Shown piece by piece: positions 1 through 6,012 of a stretch of 6,012 nt of DNA; the first letter of the stretch is position 1, and each line of letters starts with the position of its first letter. A model generated the notes under the pieces. The model was not told the origin of the DNA. It did no database searches and saw only the letters and a program-made list of their open reading frames with translations. This DNA is from an uncultured beta proteobacterium (GTDB taxonomy: Bacteria; Pseudomonadota; Gammaproteobacteria; Burkholderiales; Burkholderiaceae_C), in contig CAJBVC010000684.1 in NCBI GenBank assembly GCA_903958915.1, positions 1 through 6,012 of the forward strand, written 5' to 3'. Position numbers and translations under genes: made by a program.

Positions 1-1
1 C

Positions 2-616
2 CACGTGCAGTGGATGAGTGCCTGGATGGAGGCGCTGGATCTGCAGCACATCACCCTGTTCTGCCAGGACTGGGGCTCCCTGATTGGCCTGCGCATGGCG
101 GCCGAATCGCCGCAGCGCTTTGAGCGGGTGGTGGTGGCCAATGGCGGCTTGCCAACGGGTGTGGGCGAGGTGCCCAAGGCGTTCAAGTACTGGCGTGCGT
201 TTGCCCGCTACAGCCCCTGGTTTCCGATTGGGCGCATCGTCAAGCAAGGCTGCGCAATGGGTTTGCAGCCACACGAGGTGGCGGCGTACGATGCACCCTT
301 TCCGACACGTGCGCATCGGATGGGAGCGCGCCTGTTTCCGGGCTTTGTACCGACCACCCCCAATGACCCGGAACGCGAGAACAACGAGGCCGCCTGGGAA
401 GTCTTCAAGCGCTGGGACAAGCCGTTTCTCACCCTGTTCAGCAACCGCGATCCGGTCACGCGAGGTGGTGCCAAGATCTTCCAGAAACTGGTTCCCGGTG
501 CGGCCCATCAACCGCATGCGGTGACTCGTGGTGCGGGCCACTTTCTGCAGGAGGACAAAGGCGTGGAGGTTGCGCAGGCGATTGTTGCGTTCATCAAGGG
601 AACGACGGCGGGTTGA
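2..616 (+). CDS. Haloalkane dehalogenase-like alpha/beta hydrolase, 5'-truncated by the window edge
   Basis: The predicted activity is hydrolytic removal of halide from a haloalkane to give an alcohol, in the cytoplasm (EC 3.8.1.5 by family). Counting the GTG at 5 as residue 1, the visible 203 residues contain the nucleophile elbow CQDWGSLIG with Asp22 followed by Trp23, which is the halide-binding Trp position in this family. The cap domain has Trp63 (KYWR), which aligns by eye with the second halide-binding Trp of Xanthobacter DhlA. Next come Asp149 (FSNRDPVT), the acid at the DhlA Asp260 position, and His179 (GAGHFLQED), the catalytic base. An acid placed after the late strand suggests subfamily HLD-I. 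The frame is open to the window edge and family members are about 300 residues, so roughly 95-100 N-terminal residues are missing. The GTG at 5 is internal, not the real start. The stop TGA lies 4 bp before the next gene, suggesting an operon. Closely related hydrolases could have another substrate. Confidence 0.85.
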   Translation, partial: HVQWMSAWMEALDLQHITLFCQDWGSLIGLRMAAESPQRFERVVVANGGLPTGVGEVPKAFKYWRAFARYSPWFPIGRIVKQGCAMGLQPHEVAAYDAPFPTRAHRMGARLFPGFVPTTPNDPERENNEAAWEVFKRWDKPFLTLFSNRDPVTRGGAKIFQKLVPGAAHQPHAVTRGAGHFLQEDKGVEVAQAIVAFIKGTTAG

Positions 617-620
617 ATCC

Positions 621-2591
621 ATGAACGTTCGACGCATCGCCAAGAACACCGCGCTGGGCTTGCTGGCGCTGATGGTTGTGCTCGCCTTGGCGGCGGTGGC
701 TGCGCTTGCGTACCTGGAAAATCAGCTGCGCAGCCCCCATGAGCAGCCGTCTGCAAAAGCGGTGGCGCAATCCCTGCCCGCGGCCAACCCGCAGCGCAAT
801 GCGTATTTTGGCGACCTCCATGTGCACACGTCGATGTCGCTGGATGCCAACATTTTCGATACCCGCAGCGGGCCGCGCATGGCGTACGAGTTTGCCAAGG
901 GCCGCGAAATCGCGCTGCCCGGCACGGGCGTTTGGCAAAAGCTGATGGCGCCGCTGGACTTCGCTGCAGTCACCGACCATGCCGAGGGCATGGGTGCACT
1001 GCACAGTTGCTTTGACCGCGCAGGTGCCGCTTACTGGACGCTCGATTGCATCGGCATTCGCCACCAGGTGCTGCTGATCTTTCCGCGCCTGTTTGCCAAC
1101 CTGCAGCAGTCAGGCGCCACGCTGGCGCAGAACAATGCACGCATGTGCGGTGCCACCGGCAAAGCCTGTCTGGACGGAGGCAAAAGCGTCTGGCTGGAGA
1201 TGCAGGCAGCGGCCAGGGAGCACTACCAGCCCGGCACCTTCACCACCTTCAACGGCTTTGAGTACAGTCCTACGCTGGTGCGCGGCGGTATGTTGCACCG
1301 CAACGTCATCTTTCGGGGTGAAGCCGTGCCGTTCAATGTGTTTTCGGCCATGGACGGGTTTGTGGAAGACCTGATGCGATGGCTCGACGTGCAATGCAAG
1401 GGTGATTGCAAGGTGCTGACCATTGCGCACAATCCCAATTTCTCCTGGGGCCTGATGTTTGGCGACACCAACAGCGATGGCACGCCCCTCACCGCCGCCA
1501 ACCTGGCCCTGCGTGCGAAGTACGACGCGCTGATCGAGGTGTTTCAGGCCAAGGGCAGTTCCGAGTGCACGCTAGGGGTGGGCACTACCGACGAACAATG
1601 CGCGTTCGAAAACATCTTTCCGGCGTGCACGCCAGAGGAGAGCAGCGTGGATGCGCAAACCGGGCAGCATTCCAACCGCTGTATTGGCACCAATGACATG
1701 GTGCGCAACGTCCTTAAACGCGGCCTGGTCGATGCAAACAAGTGGGGATTCAACCCCTACAAGCTCGGCATCATTGGCTCCACCGACAACCACAATGGCG
1801 CACCCGGCGACACGCAGGAGAGCACTTGGAACGGCCATGCCGGTGTCAACGACGCCACGCCTGAACAACGCCTGGGCATCAAGCGCGGGCTGGTGGCCAA
1901 GGTCGTGGGCCTCTCGCCCGCGACCATCAACCCCGGTGGGTTGGTGGGCGTGTGGGCCGAACAGAACACCCGTGAAGCCATCTGGGATGCGCTGGCGCGC
2001 AAGGAAACGTTTGGCACCAGCGGCACCCGGGTGCGGGCACGGCTGTTTGCCGGGTTTGATTTTCCTGCCGACCTGCACACACGTGCCGATGCAGTAGCTT
2101 TTGCCTACCAGAAGGGCGTGCCCATGGGGGCTGACCTGCTGACCCCAGCCTTGGCGGGTGCCGCACCCTCGCTGCTGGTGATGGCTTTGCGCGATGCCAA
2201 TTCCGCGCCCTTGCAGCGCATCCAGATCGTCAAGGGCTGGGTCAGTGGCAACGAAACCAAGGAACAGGTGTTTGACGTGGCGTGCTCGGACGGCATCGCG
2301 CCAGACCCCGCCACGCACCGCTGCCGTGACAACGGCGCCAAGGTCGACCTGAGCGATTGCAGCATTTCCACCGACAAGGGAGCATCGTCCCTATCCACCA
2401 CCTGGCGCGACCCCGCTTTCAACCCGGCGGTGGCGGCGTTTTACTACGTGCGGGTGCTGGAAAACCCGGTCTGCCGCTACAGCCAGCGCGATGCCTTGAA
2501 ACTGGGTGCCGAACACCCCTCCAATGTGCCCAAGACGATTCAGGAGCGGGCCTGGACTTCACCGGTGTGGTACACCCCGAAGAACCGCTGA
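621..2591 (+). CDS. DUF3604 family protein, putative exported or membrane-anchored metal-dependent hydrolase
   Basis: This 656-residue protein belongs to the DUF3604 family, whose reaction is not established to my knowledge. PHP-like putative metal-binding motifs occur in order: GDLHVHTSMSLDA (Asp65, His67, His69), TDHAEG (Asp119, His120), NGFEYS (Glu214), AHNPNFSWG (His270, Asn271), LIEVFQAKGSSE (Glu306) and GSTDNHNG (Asp389, His391). These suggest a metal-dependent hydrolase. Residues about 10-30 form a hydrophobic segment after a basic start (MNVRRIAK), so the protein is probably exported or anchored in the inner membrane with its domain in the periplasm. The 14 cysteines fit that. The ATG at 621 is chosen because it begins a proper signal or anchor sequence. 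The upstream in-frame ATG at 528 would overlap the dehalogenase and add an arginine-rich stretch. The start lies 4 bp after the dehalogenase stop with only a weak purine-rich GGCGGG upstream, so translation is probably coupled. Family call is confident; substrate unknown. Confidence 0.87.
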   Translation: MNVRRIAKNTALGLLALMVVLALAAVAALAYLENQLRSPHEQPSAKAVAQSLPAANPQRNAYFGDLHVHTSMSLDANIFDTRSGPRMAYEFAKGREIALPGTGVWQKLMAPLDFAAVTDHAEGMGALHSCFDRAGAAYWTLDCIGIRHQVLLIFPRLFANLQQSGATLAQNNARMCGATGKACLDGGKSVWLEMQAAAREHYQPGTFTTFNGFEYSPTLVRGGMLHRNVIFRGEAVPFNVFSAMDGFVEDLMRWLDVQCKGDCKVLTIAHNPNFSWGLMFGDTNSDGTPLTAANLALRAKYDALIEVFQAKGSSECTLGVGTTDEQCAFENIFPACTPEESSVDAQTGQHSNRCIGTNDMVRNVLKRGLVDANKWGFNPYKLGIIGSTDNHNGAPGDTQESTWNGHAGVNDATPEQRLGIKRGLVAKVVGLSPATINPGGLVGVWAEQNTREAIWDALARKETFGTSGTRVRARLFAGFDFPADLHTRADAVAFAYQKGVPMGADLLTPALAGAAPSLLVMALRDANSAPLQRIQIVKGWVSGNETKEQVFDVACSDGIAPDPATHRCRDNGAKVDLSDCSISTDKGASSLSTTWRDPAFNPAVAAFYYVRVLENPVCRYSQRDALKLGAEHPSNVPKTIQERAWTSPVWYTPKNR

Positions 2592-2651
2592 TTTGCTACC
2601 AAATTCGTAGCTGCTCACGCACAGCCAGCATGCGCAAATGCCACTTTTGTC
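2592..2651. repeat. Convergent intergenic spacer with a small hairpin resembling a Comamonadaceae-type intergenic repeat
   Basis: This 60-bp spacer separates the stops of the DUF3604 gene (+) and the tetR gene (-). It contains GCTAC at 2595-2599 and GTAGC at 2607-2611, a 5-bp stem with a 7-nt AT-rich loop, followed by CTGCTC. A second weak stem, CGCA (2618-2621) with TGCG (2631-2634), follows. The arrangement (GCTA, A-rich loop, TAGCTGCT, then a GCGC-like arm) resembles short repeats I recall from intergenic regions of Comamonadaceae genomes; that link is from memory and not checked. Neither strand has a good U-tract directly after a stem, so I do not call it an intrinsic terminator, although it sits where one would be expected. 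Confidence 0.4.
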
Positions 2652-3302
2652 TTAAGGAACCTTCGAGCCTTCGGGGCGTTTTTCAATCGCGTGGACCAGG
2701 CGCTTGGCAATAATGGACTTCAGGTAATGGGCCATCCTGGCGTCCGCTGCGGGGCGGTTCAATGCCTGGTGGCTGCCGACAATGGCGAGGTACAACAGCG
2801 CCGAGAGTTCCTGTGCAGCATCGTCGTTGCCGGTCAGCCGCACATAGTGGGCCTGCAGCATCTGCAATCGTGAGCGATCGATCCCTTCCAGCAACTCGGC
2901 AACCGCAGCGTCGCTGCCCGCATGGCTGCGCAAAGCCTGCTCAAAGCGGTCGTTTTGCCGGTCTTTGTCAGTCAACGTGATGGATTGGTCGAGCACCTGT
3001 AGCATGCGTGCCACCGGGTCCAGGCCATTGGGCGCTTTGGATGCAGCCAGTGCGGCAAGTTCGCTGCGATGCCAGCGGTCAATCAGGGCGGAAATCAGCT
3101 CGGCATGGTCGGTGAAGTGCCAGTAAAAACTACCCCGCGTAACGCCAAGCACCTGCGCCAGCACCAGCACACGCACAGCTCCCAGCCCGCCGTCAACCGC
3201 AGCCTGAAATGCTGCATCGAGCCAGTCGTCGCGGGTGAGTCGCGCCGCGGCCGGTTCGGGCTTTTGGGGTCGGGCAGAGCGGCGGGACGCAGTGAGTGGC
3301 AT
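2652..3302 (-). CDS. TetR/AcrR-family transcriptional regulator
   Basis: This 216-residue protein has the TetR layout: an N-terminal three-helix DNA-binding domain at about residues 22-70 and a helical ligand/dimer domain after it. The recognition-helix region reads VLGVTRGSFYWHFTDHAELI (about 51-70), a hallmark of the family, and the length is typical. The ligand is not predictable. The ATG at 3302 is the only ATG close upstream of the DNA-binding domain; an earlier in-frame ATG at 3404 would lie inside ugpQ and add a 34-residue proline- and arginine-rich stretch unlike TetR proteins. No Shine-Dalgarno sequence is seen before the chosen start, and the gap to the ugpQ stop is only 17 bp. Cotranscription with ugpQ is therefore likely. 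It could control the ugp operon through feedback, or act on the convergent dehalogenase/DUF3604 pair; neither promoter is in the window, so no operator can be assigned. Confidence 0.88.
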   Translation of the reverse strand: MPLTASRRSARPQKPEPAAARLTRDDWLDAAFQAAVDGGLGAVRVLVLAQVLGVTRGSFYWHFTDHAELISALIDRWHRSELAALAASKAPNGLDPVARMLQVLDQSITLTDKDRQNDRFEQALRSHAGSDAAVAELLEGIDRSRLQMLQAHYVRLTGNDDAAQELSALLYLAIVGSHQALNRPAADARMAHYLKSIIAKRLVHAIEKRPEGSKVP

Positions 3303-3319
3303 GTTTGACAAGCAAGGGC

Positions 3320-4096
3320 TCAGGCGTCGGAAGGGCCAAACAGGTCCACCCGGTCGGTGATGATGCCGTCCGTGCCAAGCGCCATGAGATGTTCGACCGC
3401 CCACTCATCATTGACGGTGTAGCTCAGGGCGCGCAACTCGGCGCTATGGGCCTGGGTGACGCTGCTGGTGTCCCACAGTGCGTAATTGCAAACGACCGCC
3501 ACACACTCCAGCGTAAGCGCGGTTTCCAGCCACCCCATGGACAAGGTGTCCAGCAGCAGTCCGCGTGGCAGTTCGGGTTGCGTCTCCATCGCGCCGCGCA
3601 GGGCATCGGCATCGAACGATGTCAACAGCGGCGGCACGGACTGGCCCTGCCACAGGCGCGCAGCGTACTGGGCTACCACCTCCCCGGTGCGCCGCTCCAG
3701 CCCGGGCGTGGGTTTGATCTCGATATTGAGAAAGTACCCATTGCGCAGACAAAACGCGGCAATGGCTTCCAGCGTGGGAAGTGGTTCACCGGCGTAGACG
3801 CGAGAATGCCAGCTGCCGGCATCGAGTTGCGACAAGGTATCCCACGGGTATTTGCCAGCGGTCGCGCTGTTGCCTGGGCCAATTTTGGCGCGGGCGTTGG
3901 TGGTGCGTTTGAGCGAGGCATCGTGCAGCAGGAACGGAATGCCGTCGGCGCTGAGTTTGACATCGCACTCGAACATGCGGTAGCCGTAGTTGGCCCCGAC
4001 ACGAAATGCCGCCAGCGTATTTTCAGGCGCCAGTTTGCCGGCGCCGCGGTGCGCAATCCAGCGCGGGTAGGGCCAGTGGGGCAGGGTGGAGGTCAT
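3320..4096 (-). CDS. ugpQ: Glycerophosphodiester phosphodiesterase UgpQ
   Basis: This 258-residue enzyme hydrolyses glycerophosphodiesters to sn-glycerol-3-phosphate and the free alcohol (EC 3.1.4.46). It is cytoplasmic: no signal peptide is visible. GDPD-family signatures appear in order: [13 protein letters not shown] with His16, Arg17, Glu25 and Asn26; [11 protein letters not shown] with Glu43 and Asp45 (metal ligands); [12 protein letters not shown] with catalytic His58; NIEIKPTPG with Glu126 and Lys128; and the C-terminal TVND and [12 protein letters not shown] segments (Thr247, Asp248). All key residues are present and the length matches the usual 245-260. Its ATG overlaps the ugpC stop in an ATGA (4093-4096), a standard sign of translational coupling, and an AGAGAG stretch lies just upstream as a possible ribosome binding site. 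The position after ugpC matches the E. coli order ugpBAECQ, which supports the symbol. Confidence 0.95.
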   Translation of the reverse strand: MTSTLPHWPYPRWIAHRGAGKLAPENTLAAFRVGANYGYRMFECDVKLSADGIPFLLHDASLKRTTNARAKIGPGNSATAGKYPWDTLSQLDAGSWHSRVYAGEPLPTLEAIAAFCLRNGYFLNIEIKPTPGLERRTGEVVAQYAARLWQGQSVPPLLTSFDADALRGAMETQPELPRGLLLDTLSMGWLETALTLECVAVVCNYALWDTSSVTQAHSAELRALSYTVNDEWAVEHLMALGTDGIITDRVDLFGPSDA

Positions 4097-5115
4097 AGGT
4101 CAACTCTCTTGCCGTTGGCGGCGTCAAAGTGGTGAACGCGGTTGGCACGCGGTGTCACGTGCAGGGTGGCTCCCAAGCTTGGTACAGCCTGCGACTCCTC
4201 TGTGCGAATGATCACCAGCTCGTCGGCCGCACCATGTGCCCAGCGTCCGTAAACGAGCCGCTCGGCACCCAGCATCTCCACCGCATCCACCGTCAGGGCC
4301 CAGCCAGTGGGCGTGATGTCGAGGTGTTCGGGGCGCACGCCGGTAATGGTGCCAGCCTTGGCATCGGGCGCGTTCTTGAGCAGGTTCATGGGCGGTGAGC
4401 CAATGAAGCTCGCCACAAAGGTGGTGGCCGGGCGGGTGTACACCTCCTCGGGCGTGCCAAACTGTTCCATCACCCCGCCATTCATCACAATCATGCGCTG
4501 GGCCAGCGTCATGGCCTCCACCTGGTCGTGCGTGACAAACAGCGACGTGATGCCGAGTTCCCGGTGCAGTTTCTGTATCTCGAGCCGGGTCTGCGCCCGC
4601 AGTTTGGCATCCAGGTTGGACAGGGGTTCGTCAAACAGAAAGACCTGCGGCTGGCGCACGATGGCGCGTCCCATCGCCACCCGCTGGCGCTGCCCGCCCG
4701 AGAGCTCGCGTGGTTTGCGCTGCATAAACGGTCCAATTTCCAGAATGCGCGCCGCCTTGTCGACCCGCGCCTTGATCTCGTCCAGCGGCACCTTGGCAAT
4801 CTTCAGGCCGTAGGCCATGTTGTCAAACACGCTCATGTGCGGGTACAGGGCGTAGTTCTGGAACACCATGGCGATGTCGCGGTCGCTGGGTTCGATGTTG
4901 TTGACCACCTTGCCGTTGATGGCGATCTCGCCCCCGGTGATTTCCTCCAGGCCCGCAACCATGCGCAGGAGCGTGGACTTGCCGCAACCCGACGGCCCGA
5001 CGATGACGATGAACTCGCCATGCGCAATCTCGGCATTGACGCCGTGGATGACAGGCACTGCCTTGGCGCCGGTGCCATAGCGTTTGACGACGTTGCGAAG
5101 AGAAATGGAAGCCAT
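4093..5115 (-). CDS. ugpC: sn-Glycerol-3-phosphate ABC importer ATP-binding protein UgpC
   Basis: This 340-residue ATPase powers uptake of sn-glycerol-3-phosphate and glycerophosphodiesters through UgpA/UgpE at the cytoplasmic face of the inner membrane. Visible motifs are Walker [10 protein letters not shown] (40-48), Q-loop Gln86 ([10 protein letters not shown]), ABC signature [15 protein letters not shown] (138-152), Walker B VFLFDEP (158-164), D-loop SNLD (166-169) and switch His196 ([11 protein letters not shown]). A MalK-type C-terminal regulatory domain follows from about residue 235, with GVRPEHLDI at 259-267. Length is close to the E. coli protein (about 356). The ATG at 5115 gives the normal MalK/UgpC N-terminus ([14 protein letters not shown]). 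An in-frame ATG at 5187 falls inside an inverted repeat and would add 24 residues not expected in the family. No Shine-Dalgarno sequence is visible before the chosen start (the upstream bases read AATACCTTTC). The 4-bp overlap with ugpQ and the ugpE gene upstream support a Ugp rather than a sugar importer. Confidence 0.95.
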   Translation of the reverse strand: MASISLRNVVKRYGTGAKAVPVIHGVNAEIAHGEFIVIVGPSGCGKSTLLRMVAGLEEITGGEIAINGKVVNNIEPSDRDIAMVFQNYALYPHMSVFDNMAYGLKIAKVPLDEIKARVDKAARILEIGPFMQRKPRELSGGQRQRVAMGRAIVRQPQVFLFDEPLSNLDAKLRAQTRLEIQKLHRELGITSLFVTHDQVEAMTLAQRMIVMNGGVMEQFGTPEEVYTRPATTFVASFIGSPPMNLLKNAPDAKAGTITGVRPEHLDITPTGWALTVDAVEMLGAERLVYGRWAHGAADELVIIRTEESQAVPSLGATLHVTPRANRVHHFDAANGKRVDL

Positions 5116-5172
5116 GAAAGGTATTAACGATGTTGCTGCAGAGTTGAGCCGGGAGGGACTGTGGGGTTTGGG

Positions 5173-5203
5173 CCGATTTGTGCGCATTTGGCACCATGAG
5201 GCC
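5173..5203 (+). repeat. Core repeat, copy A
   Basis: Left arm of the perfect 31-bp inverted repeat. It runs from CCGATTTGTGCGC to CACCATGAGGCC and includes the palindromic hexamer TGCGCA at 5181-5186. On the - strand it carries an ATG (starting at 5187) in frame with ugpC, which is judged not to be the gene start. Confidence 0.9.
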
Positions 5204-5289
5204 CGGGCCCCACGGTCCCTTCCGGCGATGTATCCGGAGCGCCAACGAAGTTACCTTGGTACTCGGGCCACTGGAAGCCAGGGACAACC

Positions 5290-5320
5290 GGCCTCATGGT
5301 GCCAAATGCGCACAAATCGG
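5290..5320 (-). repeat. Core repeat, copy B (inverted)
   Basis: Right arm of the perfect 31-bp inverted repeat, from GGCCTCATGGTGCC to GCACAAATCGG on the + strand. It is the exact reverse complement of 5173-5203. The identity ends abruptly at both sides (5289 and 5321 do not pair), after which the module-specific stems begin. Confidence 0.9.
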
Positions 5321-5356
5321 TCGGCCGTCCCTGGCTTCCAGCGGCCTGCACATTGG

Positions 5357-5369
5357 TCAGCGACGCTGA
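5357..5369. repeat. Short perfect palindrome TCAGCG-A-CGCTGA downstream of ugpE
   Basis: Six bases on each side pair around a single central base, 21 bp past the ugpE stop on the - strand. As an RNA hairpin it would have a 5-bp stem and a 3-nt loop. The A/T-rich run (TTTTTAT on the - strand) lies before rather than after it in the ugp direction, so it is not a typical intrinsic terminator. It could be a protein-binding site or chance. Confidence 0.4.
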
Positions 5370-5389
5370 ATAAAAACTTGTCTGGGGCG

Positions 5390-6012
5390 TCATTTCTCGG
5401 TATCCACCAGTCCTTTGATAAACCACCGCTGCATCAGTATTACCACTACCGCGGGAGGCAGCATGGCAAGAATGGCGGTGGCCATTACGATGTTCCACTC
5501 GTTGCCCGAATCGCCACCGGCAATCATGCGTTTGATACCCACCACCACCGGATACATATCTTCGCTGGTGGTGGCCAGCAAGGGCCAGAGGTACTGGTTC
5601 CAGCCGTAAATGAACTGGATGACAAACAGCGCCGCAATCGACGTGCGTGACAAGGGCAGCAGGATGTCCTTGAAAAAACGCATCGGCCCGGCACCGTCCA
5701 TCCGGGCGGCTTCCAGCAACTCGTCGGGCACGGTCATGAAAAACTGGCGAAACAGGAAGGTGGCGGTGGCCGAGGCGATCAGGGGAACGGTGAGTCCGGC
5801 GTAGCTGTTGAGCATGCCCAGGTCGGACACCACCTGGTAGGTTGGGCCAATGCGCACCTCCACCGGCAGCATCAAGGTGATGAAGATGGCCCAGAAAAAA
5901 AGCGAACGGAACGGAAAGCGGAAGTAAACCAGCGCAAACGCCGACAGCAGGGAAATAGTGATCTTGCCGAAGGTGATGATGAGCGCCGTCATCAGGCTGA
6001 TCCACATCATGC
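5390..6012 (-). CDS. ugpE: sn-Glycerol-3-phosphate ABC importer permease UgpE, 5'-truncated by the window edge
   Basis: This is one of the two inner-membrane permease subunits of the Ugp importer, forming the channel with UgpA and docking onto UgpC. The visible 206 residues (counted from the ATG at 6010) match E. coli UgpE closely from memory, including [22 protein letters not shown] and [19 protein letters not shown]. The EAA loop that contacts the ATPase is [17 protein letters not shown] (about 98-113), followed by [13 protein letters not shown] (133-145) and a conserved end [10 protein letters not shown]. Hydrophobic membrane segments are visible near residues 6-28, 36-50, 70-90, 122-145 and 175-195. 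E. coli UgpE is about 281 residues, so roughly 75 N-terminal residues lie beyond the right edge; the frame is open to the edge and the ATG at 6010 is internal. The stop is followed by the 274-bp repeat-bearing gap before ugpC. Confidence 0.95.
   Translation of the reverse strand, partial: MMWISLMTALIITFGKITISLLSAFALVYFRFPFRSLFFWAIFITLMLPVEVRIGPTYQVVSDLGMLNSYAGLTVPLIASATATFLFRQFFMTVPDELLEAARMDGAGPMRFFKDILLPLSRTSIAALFVIQFIYGWNQYLWPLLATTSEDMYPVVVGIKRMIAGGDSGNEWNIVMATAILAMLPPAVVVILMQRWFIKGLVDTEK

Larger units (their letters stand above)
5154..5341. repeat. Composite inverted-repeat element (paired stem-core modules) within the ugp operon
   Basis: Two 31-bp copies of one core lie in opposite orientation at 5173-5203 and 5290-5320 and are perfectly complementary over all 31 bases, separated by 86 bp. 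Each core is enclosed by its own stem. In module A, 5154-5174 pairs with 5200-5220 at 17 of 21 positions. In module B, 5271-5285 pairs perfectly with 5327-5341 over 15 bases. Both modules share the outer hexamer AGGGAC (5154-5159 and 5280-5285) with GTCCCT (5215-5220 and 5327-5332). So the same core-in-stem unit occurs twice, head to head. This recalls REP doublets (BIMEs) or a miniature transposable element, but no transposase and no clear target duplication are seen. In the ugp transcript either two separate hairpins or one 31-bp stem with a large loop could form. The repeat structure is directly visible; its identity and function are inferred. Confidence 0.85.
5116..5389. other. Non-coding gap between ugpE and ugpC
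   Basis: This 274-bp interval separates two genes whose products work in the same transporter; spacing elsewhere in the operon is 17 bp or an overlap. Most of it is filled by the inverted-repeat element at 5154-5341. The remaining flanks are about 38 bp before ugpC and 48 bp after the ugpE stop. The flank next to ugpE holds a small perfect palindrome at 5357-5369. I see no convincing promoter, and no coding sequence beyond chance open frames that run through the repeats. Confidence 0.7.

Noticed and set aside
528..620. Upstream ATG extending the DUF3604 protein by 31 residues
   Set aside because: It would overlap the dehalogenase end by 89 bp and place an arginine-rich stretch before the signal/anchor segment; the ATG at 621 fits better.
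1572..2318. Open - strand frame of 248 codons opposite the DUF3604 gene
   Set aside because: It is fully antisense to a gene with conserved motifs, and its composition (His, Gly and Arg rich) is typical of a shadow frame.
2666..2683. Possible + strand intrinsic terminator ending in five T bases inside the tetR 3' end
   Set aside because: Only a 3-bp GCC/GGC stem can be drawn before the T run, too weak to call a terminator.
3296..4135. Open + strand frame of 279 codons opposite ugpQ
   Set aside because: It lies antisense to a complete GDPD enzyme with all catalytic residues. Its translation has no recognisable motif and is a by-product of GC-rich codon use.
5173..5320. CRISPR-like or operator interpretation of the repeated core (a GCACC/GGTGC part recalls half of an NtrC site)
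   Set aside because: There are only two copies and they are inverted, which excludes CRISPR. Only half-site similarity is present, far from any identified promoter, so an NtrC site is not supported.
5124..6005. Open - strand frame of 293 codons running through ugpE and the repeat element
   Set aside because: It is out of frame with the well-conserved UgpE protein. The stretch through the repeats is only an uninterrupted chance frame.

Overview
This window looks like chromosomal DNA from a GC-rich betaproteobacterium. Comamonadaceae (Burkholderiales) is my best guess. I base that on the close family resemblance of the Ugp proteins, the overall base composition, and a short intergenic hairpin sequence that looks like repeats I associate with that family. 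None of this was tested by a database search.

Layout. On the + strand, positions 1-2591 hold a two-gene unit: the 3' two thirds of a haloalkane dehalogenase-like alpha/beta hydrolase, then, 4 bp after its stop, a complete DUF3604 protein. The latter is a large, cysteine-rich, membrane-anchored or exported putative metal-dependent hydrolase. On the - strand, positions 6012-2652 (in transcription order) hold the distal part of a glycerol-3-phosphate uptake operon: ugpE (permease, 5' end outside the window), a 274-bp gap, ugpC (ATPase), ugpQ (glycerophosphodiester phosphodiesterase, 4-bp ATGA overlap with ugpC) and a TetR-family regulator 17 bp further on. The two units converge on a 60-bp spacer at 2592-2651.

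How the genes work together. UgpE and UgpC are the inner-membrane and ATP-hydrolysing parts of an ABC importer for sn-glycerol-3-phosphate and glycerophosphodiesters. UgpQ would cleave imported diesters to glycerol-3-phosphate plus an alcohol in the cytoplasm. UgpB and UgpA are presumably encoded beyond the right edge. The TetR protein may regulate this operon or the convergent dehalogenase/DUF3604 pair; the sequence does not decide which.

Most unusual feature. The ugpE-ugpC gap carries a structured inverted repeat at 5154-5341. Two identical 31-bp cores sit in opposite orientation, and each is enclosed by its own complementary stem built on a shared AGGGAC/GTCCCT hexamer. This resembles a paired REP/BIME-type or MITE-like element sitting inside an operon, where it could alter relative expression of permease and ATPase.
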